In this document: positions 1 to 4,804 of the stretch, one piece after another
Layout: every line of letters starts with the position of its first letter
How positions within the stretch are numbered: the stretch's first letter is position 1
NCBI GenBank assembly: GCA_009843625.1
Contig: VYDD01000252.1
Coordinates: 1 to 18,950 of the forward strand
DNA length: 18,950 nt
Direction: 5' to 3'
Origin: Gammaproteobacteria bacterium
Lineage (GTDB): Bacteria > Gemmatimonadota > Gemmatimonadetes > Longimicrobiales > Gaopeijiaceae
Notes under the pieces: generated by a model
Seen by the model: the letters and a program-made list of their open reading frames with translations, nothing else
Databases searched by the model: none
Told to the model about the DNA's origin: nothing
Translations under genes and position numbers: made by a program

Positions 1-1
1 G

Positions 2-487
2 CGCCGCTACGGGGTGGTGTTCCGCCGGCTGCTCGACAACGAGCCGCGCACGTTGCCCTGGCGGCAGCTGGTGCGCGCGCTCCGCCGCATGGAGGCGAGG
101 GGCGACGTGCGCGGTGGCCGCTTCGTCACCGGCGTTTCCGGCGAGCAGTTCGCGCTCCCCGAGGCAGTGGGCCTGCTGCGCCGCATCCGCCGGAGGGCTC
201 CTTCCGGCCGGCCGGTCCCGGTCAGCGCCGCCGACCCGCTCAACCTCACCGGCATCCTCGCGCCGGGGCCGCGCATCGCGAAGAGCACCAGAAGCCGGAT
301 CGTCTACCGGGACGGCGTCCCGGTGGCGGCACACGAGGGGGGCGCCTTCGTACGGTTGGGCGAATACGAAGACGCGGTCGCCAACCAGATCGAGCGGGCC
401 GCGCGGATCGGATCGCTGCCCCCGGCGCTGCGCTCCTACATGGGCCGCAAGCGGCGCGCGGCCGCGGCCGGCAGAACAAACAACTGA
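2..487 (+). CDS. lhr: Lhr-family ATP-dependent helicase, C-terminal fragment
   Basis: This is the last 161 residues of a much longer protein whose beginning lies upstream of the window. The frame is open from base 2 and ends in TGA at 485-487. The fragment reads RRYGVVFRRLL, then a segment with GGRFVTGVSGEQFALPEAV, then VSAADPLNLTGIL followed by a PG turn, then IVYRDGVPVA. These are hallmarks of the C-terminal region of Lhr-type superfamily 2 helicases, the part downstream of the helicase core. Lhr proteins are 3'-5' nucleic-acid helicases linked to DNA repair and usually exceed 1,400 residues, so only about a tenth is visible and no Walker motifs are in view. The tail after about residue 140 is basic (RKRRAAAAGR). 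The next gene starts only 14 bp downstream, but it encodes an exported protein, so shared function is not implied. Confidence 0.82.
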   Translation, partial: RRYGVVFRRLLDNEPRTLPWRQLVRALRRMEARGDVRGGRFVTGVSGEQFALPEAVGLLRRIRRRAPSGRPVPVSAADPLNLTGILAPGPRIAKSTRSRIVYRDGVPVAAHEGGAFVRLGEYEDAVANQIERAARIGSLPPALRSYMGRKRRAAAAGRTNN

Positions 488-501
488 CACGGAGCAGGAC
501 C

Positions 502-1410
502 ATGCGGATCAAGCAACAGAGCGTATTACGGGCGCTGGCACTGGTGGCCGTGCTCCTGCCGGCCTCCGGCCTGGCACAGCAGACCCATCCTCTCCTCGTA
601 ACACAGGACTGGCTCGCGGAGCGTCTCGACGATCCCGGCCTGCTGCTCCTGAACGTCGAGTACGACCAGTCGACGTTCCTGGAAGGGCACATTCCGGGCG
701 CGCGCTTCCTCCCCTACCAGGAGATCGTGACCCAGGTGGGTGAGCGGCTGGTCGAACTTCCTCCGCTGGAGCAGGTGGTCGAGGTGTTCCGGCAGGCGGG
801 CATCTCCAACGACCTGCACGTCGTCCTCTACGGCACGCCCATCCCGGCCGCGCGCGCCTTCGTCACCCTCGAGCACCTCGGCCATCAGCGGGTCTCCATC
901 CTGGACGGCGGGCTCTTCGCGTGGCGGGAAGCGGGACGGGAGGTAGCGACGGGCTCTGTTTCCGGCGGACGAGGCGTCTTCGAGCCACGCGTGCGCGACG
1001 ACGTGTTCGTGGACGCGCAGTGGGTGGACGAACGCCGCGGCCAGACCGGCTACGCCCTTCTCGACGGCCGCCCCGACAACGAGTACACGGGCGCCGACAA
1101 CGGGCGCGACGGCACCTATCGTCCGGGGCACATCCCCGGGGCGGGGCAGGTCTACTGGGAGGAGTTCATGGTCTCGCGCGAAGAACCGCGCTTCGTCTCG
1201 CGCGAGCAGATGGAGACCCTCTTCCGGCGCGCGGGCATCGATCCGGGCGAGACCGTCATCAGCTACTGCTACATCGGAATGCGCGCCAGCGTGAACTACT
1301 TCGTCTCGCGCCTGATGGGCCACGAGACCCGCTTCTACGACGGCTCCTGGAACGACTGGAGCCTGCTGGGGCTGCCTGCGGAGACGGGGCCGCAGCGCCC
1401 GCCGGGCTGA
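502..1410 (+). CDS. exported two-domain rhodanese (sulfurtransferase)
   Basis: The 302-residue product starts with a signal peptide of about 25 residues: a basic MRIKQQ start, a hydrophobic LALVAVLLPASGL core and an AxA-like LAQ|Q end. It is therefore exported to the periplasm. Two rhodanese domains follow, about residues 30-150 and 165-300, each with the GHIPGA motif (EGHIPGARF and PGHIPGAGQ). The active-site loop of the second domain is CYIGMRAS with Cys256, fitting the C-x-x-G-x-R sulfurtransferase loop. The first domain has Tyr110 (LYGTP) at the equivalent place, so it is the usual catalytically dead half. The family moves sulfane sulfur from thiosulfate or 3-mercaptopyruvate to thiophilic acceptors; the substrate here is unknown. 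The ATG at 502 follows a GGAGCAGG Shine-Dalgarno. The next gene begins 24 bp after the stop, suggesting an operon with the membrane protein and the FGE-fold protein. Confidence 0.9.
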   Translation: MRIKQQSVLRALALVAVLLPASGLAQQTHPLLVTQDWLAERLDDPGLLLLNVEYDQSTFLEGHIPGARFLPYQEIVTQVGERLVELPPLEQVVEVFRQAGISNDLHVVLYGTPIPAARAFVTLEHLGHQRVSILDGGLFAWREAGREVATGSVSGGRGVFEPRVRDDVFVDAQWVDERRGQTGYALLDGRPDNEYTGADNGRDGTYRPGHIPGAGQVYWEEFMVSREEPRFVSREQMETLFRRAGIDPGETVISYCYIGMRASVNYFVSRLMGHETRFYDGSWNDWSLLGLPAETGPQRPPG

Positions 1411-1412
1411 GG

Positions 1413-1429
1413 AGGAGGCAGACCCTCCT
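1413..1429 (+). promoter_or_regulatory. hairpin sequestering a Shine-Dalgarno sequence
   Basis: AGGAGG at 1413-1418 is perfectly complementary to CCTCCT at 1424-1429, with a 5-base loop. The left arm is the only strong Shine-Dalgarno before the ATG at 1435. It lies just 2 bases after the rhodanese stop codon at 1408-1410. In mRNA the hairpin would hide this site until a ribosome terminating on the rhodanese frame opened it. The distance from AGGAGG to ATG (16 bases) is longer than usual, so the functional reading is tentative. Confidence 0.35.
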
Positions 1430-1434
1430 GGATC

Positions 1435-3072
1435 ATGGCCGCAGCGAAACGCAAGCGAAGGCGCCGCCGGGACGCGAGCACCGAGCCGGGACCCGGGCCG
1501 CCGAAGTCGAGCGTGAGGCCCGGCTCTCGGGCTCCAGACCTCCGCCGCGTCTTCCTCGTCCCGCTCGTCCTGACACTCGGCCTCCTTCTTCTCTCGCTTG
1601 CGCCGCGCGTCGCCGACAACGCCCGGCTCACCTTCGCGTTCCTGGCGGCGGTGGCCGGGCTAATGGTCTGGCAGGGGGTGCTGTTCGCGAGGCTGTCGCG
1701 CGCCCGTGCGTCCCGCGGATTCCGGGTCGTCCTGCGCCCGCAGCATTATCTGCAGGCCCTTGTGCAGCTCACCGTGTTCGCGGTCTGGGGCTGGTACTGG
1801 CGTCCGGTCTACGACTTCGCCGGGCTCCTCCTCGCGCAGCTGATCTTCGCCTACGCGTTCGACATGCTGCTCGCGTGGTCGCGGGGCGAGCGCTACGTGC
1901 TCGGCTTCGGGCCCTTCCCCATCATCTTCAGCACCAACCTCTTCCTCTGGTTCACGGACGACTGGTTCTACCTGCAGTTCCTGATGGTGGCTGCGGGCTT
2001 CCTGGGGAAGGCGTTCGTGCAGTGGCGGCGCGAGGGACGGCGCACGCACATCTTCAACCCCTCGGCGTTCTCGCTGGGACTGTTTTCGCTGGTGCTGATC
2101 GCGACGGGGACGAGCGATCTGACGTGGGGGCAGGACATCGCCACCACCCTGACCTTCGTCCCCGCGATCTACCTGCTGCTCTTCGGGCTCGGCCTGGTGG
2201 TGATGTACTTCTTCCGGGTCACCCTGGTGTCGGGGTTCGCCGCGGCCGCGCTCTTCGGGCTGAGTGCGCTCTACGGGGCGGCGACCGGGGTCCCGTATTT
2301 CATCGACTCCGAGATTCCGGCCGCCGTTTTCCTGGGGCTGCACCTGCTGGTCACGGACCCTTCAACCTCACCGCGCACGCGCACCGGCAAGGCCATCTTC
2401 GGGGCGCTGTACGGCGCCGGGGTCTTCGGGCTGTTCTGGTTTCTCGAGGCCGTGGGTGCGCCGACCTTCTATGACAAGCTGCTGTGCGTGCCGCTCCTCA
2501 ACCTGAGCGTCCCGTTGATCGACCGCTTCGTACGCTCGCTCCAGAGCCGTGCGCGCATCCGGCGCCTCACCGAGGCCCGGTGGGCGATGGCCAACCTGGT
2601 CCACATGGCGGTGTGGACAACCTTCTTCGCCGCCATGACCGCGACCGGGCGCACCGACGGCCCCCACCGCGGCGACATGCTGCCGTTCTGGCAGGAGGCG
2701 TGTGAGGAGGGCCGGGCAGGCGCCTGTGACCGGCTGGTGCAGATCGAGGCCAGCTACTGCGCCGACAACGCGGGCTGGGCGTGCAACGAGCTGGGCGCGC
2801 ACTATGTGGAGGGCCGGATCGTGGAGCCTGACGCGGAGCTGGCGCTGGGCTTCTTCGCGCGGGCGTGCGAGGCGCAGTTCCAGGCCGGCTGCGTGAACCT
2901 GCTCGATCCCTCGGTGGTGAGTCGCGCGCCGCCGCGTGCGCTGGATCTCAGGCTGCTGCTGCGGCAGGGAGGCCTGAACCTGATCGACATGTCGGAACCG
3001 GCGCTGTACGAGCGCGCCTGCAGCCACGGCTGGGCGTTTGCGTGCGAGCGGCTGGGGATGGAGGTGCAATGA
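1435..3072 (+). CDS. NqrB/RnfD-like membrane protein with Sel1/Hcp-like Cys-paired tail
   Basis: The 545-residue product has three parts. Residues 1-36 are a strongly basic, cytoplasm-like N-terminus. Residues 38 to about 415 contain roughly ten hydrophobic segments. The remaining residues form a soluble cysteine-rich tail. The membrane part carries FNPSAFSLG (Asn208) and LLVTDPSTSPRTRTGKAIFG (Asp308), signatures of the NqrB/RnfD family of flavoprotein subunits in Na+/H+-translocating electron-transfer complexes. The SGAT motif that covalently binds FMN in NqrB and RnfD is not visible, and no other Nqr/Rnf subunit gene is in the window. The tail has four C-x7-C pairs (Cys423/431, 442/450, 478/486, 529/537), a spacing known from disulfide-stapled Sel1-like repeats of Helicobacter Hcp proteins. 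This suggests, but does not prove, a periplasmic tail. The stop overlaps the start of a short frame (ATGA at 3069-3072). A redox role in the envelope is inferred; the partner is unknown. Confidence 0.8.
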   Translation: MAAAKRKRRRRRDASTEPGPGPPKSSVRPGSRAPDLRRVFLVPLVLTLGLLLLSLAPRVADNARLTFAFLAAVAGLMVWQGVLFARLSRARASRGFRVVLRPQHYLQALVQLTVFAVWGWYWRPVYDFAGLLLAQLIFAYAFDMLLAWSRGERYVLGFGPFPIIFSTNLFLWFTDDWFYLQFLMVAAGFLGKAFVQWRREGRRTHIFNPSAFSLGLFSLVLIATGTSDLTWGQDIATTLTFVPAIYLLLFGLGLVVMYFFRVTLVSGFAAAALFGLSALYGAATGVPYFIDSEIPAAVFLGLHLLVTDPSTSPRTRTGKAIFGALYGAGVFGLFWFLEAVGAPTFYDKLLCVPLLNLSVPLIDRFVRSLQSRARIRRLTEARWAMANLVHMAVWTTFFAAMTATGRTDGPHRGDMLPFWQEACEEGRAGACDRLVQIEASYCADNAGWACNELGAHYVEGRIVEPDAELALGFFARACEAQFQAGCVNLLDPSVVSRAPPRALDLRLLLRQGGLNLIDMSEPALYERACSHGWAFACERLGMEVQ

Positions 3073-3097
3073 GCGATGGGGCGGGAGGTGCAATGAG
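3060..3097 (+). repeat. tandem duplication of a ribosome-binding-site/start cassette
   Basis: The 14-base string GGAGGTGCAATGAG occurs at 3060-3073 and again at 3084-3097, an offset of 24 bases or eight codons. Each copy has a strong GGAGG followed, four bases later, by ATG. Both ATGs (3069 and 3093) are in the same frame, which stops at 3117-3119 on top of the start of the FGE-fold gene. Confidence 0.75.
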
Positions 3098-3119
3098 ATT
3101 GGGAATCGAGGCCCGATGA
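3069..3119 (+). CDS. possible 16-residue coupling peptide between two genes
   Basis: The frame starts at ATG 3069, overlapping the TGA of the NqrB/RnfD-like gene as ATGA. It ends at TGA 3117-3119, overlapping the ATG at 3116 of the FGE-fold gene, again as ATGA. It would encode MSDGAGGAMRLGIEAR. It has the best Shine-Dalgarno in the area (GGAGG, 3060-3064) and a second in-frame copy upstream of ATG 3093. The FGE-fold gene itself has only GAGG four bases before its ATG, which is too close to be ideal. The peptide has no recognisable domain. Its likely value is to keep ribosomes moving between the two genes. It could also be chance, since a 16-codon frame is short. Confidence 0.35.
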   Translation: MSDGAGGAMRLGIEAR

Positions 3120-4054
3120 GGCTCCTGGCGGCGTTCGCGGCGGCGGGCCTGATCCTGGTGGGCGTGTGGCTGGACTATCGCAATCAGACGGCCCGGGGCG
3201 CGCCCGGAGCCCTGGAGTCCGACGGAATAGCACCGGCATCCGCGGAGTTCGCGACTCCCTCTTCCGAGCTCACCGGCTATCGCGCCGATCTCGGCCAGCT
3301 GCTGGATGCACTGCTGCTGGGGTTCGTGGAGATACCCGGCGGACCCTTTCTCATGGGGAGCGATCCCGCCATCGACACCCTCGCCTACGACGTCGAGCGC
3401 TGGAGTGCCGACCGCCCGCAGGGCGTCGTCGATGTGCCGGCCTTTCTCATCGGCCGCAGCGAGGTGACGGTGGCCCAGCTCGCGGCCTTCGTCGAAGCCA
3501 CGGGCCACGAAACCGACCCGCAGGCTCTCGCCGCGCCGCCGCTCCATCCCGTGTCCTTCGTCTCCTGGCCCGACGCCCTGGCGTACTGCCGGTGGCTGGA
3601 GGAGCTTCTGCGCGAGTCCCCGGCGACGCCAACGGAGCTACGCGCCCTGCTGGCGGAGGGCTGGCGCGTGACGCTGCCGAGCGAGGCGCAGTGGGAGAAG
3701 GCGGCCCGTGGCGGCGACGGGCGCATCTTCCCGTGGGGAAACGAGTTGCGGCGGGACAGGGCGAACTTCGCGACAGGCAGGCCGGCGCCCGTGGGGGAAG
3801 TGGCCTGCCCGGAGTGCGTCCACGGTCTGAGCGACATGAGCGGCAACGTGTGGGAGTGGACCCGCAGCCCCTGGCAGCCCTACCCCTACGACGAGGCGGA
3901 CGACCGGGAGGGGCTCGAGGGCGACCCCCTGTGGGTGATGCGGGGCGGATCGTTTGCCGATCCCGTTCGCAATGTGCGCGCCGCCATCCGGGGCGCCGCT
4001 GGGCCGGACGTGAGGCGCGAGTTCATCGGGTTTCGCGTGGTGATTGCGCCCTAA
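3116..4054 (+). CDS. membrane-anchored FGE/SUMF1-fold protein
   Basis: The 312-residue product begins with one hydrophobic segment (residues 2-19, LLAAFAAAGLILVGVWL), a signal anchor or uncleaved signal. From about residue 70 it has a formylglycine-generating-enzyme/sulfatase-modifying-factor fold: EIPGGPFLMGSD, RSEVTVAQLAAFVEATGH, HPVSFVSWPDALAYCRWL, WRVTLPSEAQWEKAARGG, FPWGNE, LSDMSGNVWEWT, RGGSF and FIGFRVV in the usual order. True FGE enzymes have a catalytic cysteine pair just after the RGGSF motif. Here that stretch is RGGSFADPVRNVRAAIRG with no cysteine, so sulfatase maturation is unlikely, and no sulfatase gene is nearby. Other members act as ligand-binding or redox-associated domains. 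The start at ATG 3116 is favoured because it overlaps the preceding short frame and begins the hydrophobic anchor; an in-frame upstream start would lie inside the previous gene. It is probably the last gene of the rhodanese cluster. Confidence 0.85.
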   Translation: MRLLAAFAAAGLILVGVWLDYRNQTARGAPGALESDGIAPASAEFATPSSELTGYRADLGQLLDALLLGFVEIPGGPFLMGSDPAIDTLAYDVERWSADRPQGVVDVPAFLIGRSEVTVAQLAAFVEATGHETDPQALAAPPLHPVSFVSWPDALAYCRWLEELLRESPATPTELRALLAEGWRVTLPSEAQWEKAARGGDGRIFPWGNELRRDRANFATGRPAPVGEVACPECVHGLSDMSGNVWEWTRSPWQPYPYDEADDREGLEGDPLWVMRGGSFADPVRNVRAAIRGAAGPDVRREFIGFRVVIAP

Positions 4055-4065
4055 CGTCCAGGTGG

Positions 4066-4503
4066 CTACGTGCTCACGTCCATATCGGCGACGTGCACAA
4101 CCCGGTCCCCCAGATAGGGGTGCTTCCGCACCTTGTCGTAGAAGCGCGTGTCGGCGGTGACGACCGGGAAGTCTTCGGCAATCGCCAGCGCGAGGTAGAA
4201 GCAGTCGTAGACGGCGTGACCGAGGTCGGCGGCCAGTCGGGCGCTCGAGGCGGCAAGCTGGCGCATTGAGAGCGGCGTGGCGACAGGCGCGGCACGCAAC
4301 AGGTTCACGGTCTCCGCGAGTTCTTCGCGGTCCATCTCCCCTCGCCGGCACTTGGCGGACAACGCGCTGGCGGCCTCCGCGAACAGCAGATCGGGGGCCA
4401 GGAGTGTTACGCCGGGGTCAAGCAGGGTGGCTGCTTCGTCAGACAGGGGCTCGGTCACCAGCCACTTGACCGCCACGCTTGCGTCGACGACGTACCCTCT
4501 CAC
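4066..4503 (-). CDS. vapC: PIN-domain toxin ribonuclease (VapC/FitB type)
   Basis: The 145-residue product is a full-length PIN domain. Metal-binding acidic residues are in the expected places: Asp7 (VVDASVAVKW), Glu43 (LLFAEAASAL), Asp100 (HAVYDCFYLALA) and Asp118 (VVTADTRF). VapC toxins are Mg2+-dependent endoribonucleases that cut tRNA or rRNA and slow growth when their antitoxin is lost. Translation starts at GTG 4503, which overlaps the antitoxin stop as GTGA, giving tight coupling on the minus strand. It ends 11 bp from the convergent FGE-fold gene. Its length and the RHH antitoxin most resemble FitAB-type pairs. All four acidic residues are intact, so it is probably active; the RNA target cannot be told from sequence. 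Confidence 0.9.
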   Translation of the reverse strand: MRGYVVDASVAVKWLVTEPLSDEAATLLDPGVTLLAPDLLFAEAASALSAKCRRGEMDREELAETVNLLRAAPVATPLSMRQLAASSARLAADLGHAVYDCFYLALAIAEDFPVVTADTRFYDKVRKHPYLGDRVVHVADMDVST

Positions 4504-4736
4504 TCAGGCGCGTCCCGGTCCCGGTCAGCGCGGATCGTGTCGGTGCTGTCGATGCAGGAGTGGAGCCGCTGCCGCAAAGCCTTGGCGCGCTCGCCGAAGT
4601 TCCCTTCGGCCGGGAGGAGCGCTCGGCGCAGAATCTCTCGGTGTTCGGCTTCGGCAGACCGTCCGTTGGCGGCTGCGCGCTGTTTCAGGGCGTCCATGAT
4701 CTGATGAGGCACCTTGCGAACCGTGAGTTGAGCCAT
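4500..4736 (-). CDS. vapB: ribbon-helix-helix antitoxin (FitA/VapB type)
   Basis: The 78-residue product starts with a short beta strand (AQLTVRKVP), followed by two helices, about residues 10-23 and 27-41. The second includes GRSAEAEHREILRRAL, the characteristic motif of FitA/StbC-like ribbon-helix-helix antitoxins. The N-terminal half should dimerise and bind operator DNA. The C-terminal tail (residues 45-78, charged and lacking a clear fold) should wrap and inhibit the PIN toxin. The gene precedes the toxin with a 4-base overlap, the usual order that gives antitoxin excess. An inverted repeat lies within 40 bases upstream of the start and overlaps the likely promoter, as expected for autoregulation. 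An alternative upstream frame is open but lacks family resemblance. Confidence 0.88.
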   Translation of the reverse strand: MAQLTVRKVPHQIMDALKQRAAANGRSAEAEHREILRRALLPAEGNFGERAKALRQRLHSCIDSTDTIRADRDRDAPE

Positions 4737-4748
4737 CTTGCGTCATCC

Positions 4749-4800
4749 GAGTGTGCATGCAATGCCATCACACTCTCGCATCCGCAGGCAATGCTGTCAA
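4749..4800 (-). promoter_or_regulatory. promoter and operator of the toxin-antitoxin pair
   Basis: On the minus strand TTGACA (4800-4795) is a perfect -35 box, placed four bases after the stop of the upstream DUF5916 gene. A weak -10 (GAGAGT) lies 17 bases on. A perfect 7-bp inverted repeat, GAGTGTG at 4749-4755 and CACACTC at 4769-4775 with a 13-bp spacer, overlaps or follows that -10. Two copies of GCAATGC (4759-4765 and 4788-4794) lie in the same 52 bases. This arrangement fits repression by the ribbon-helix-helix antitoxin. The -10 assignment is uncertain. Confidence 0.5.
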
Positions 4801-4804
4801 GCCC

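Noticed and set aside
921..2474. A 517-codon plus-strand frame overlapping the rhodanese and NqrB/RnfD-like genes
   Set aside because: It is an Arg-, Ala- and Gly-rich out-of-frame reading across two well-supported genes.
3038..3115. An upstream start for the FGE-fold gene inside the previous gene
   Set aside because: It would add 26 residues before the hydrophobic anchor and overlap the previous gene; ATG 3116 has an ATGA junction and begins the anchor directly.
3116..4054. Annotation as a sulfatase-maturing enzyme
   Set aside because: The cysteine pair after RGGSF is absent and no sulfatase gene lies in the window.
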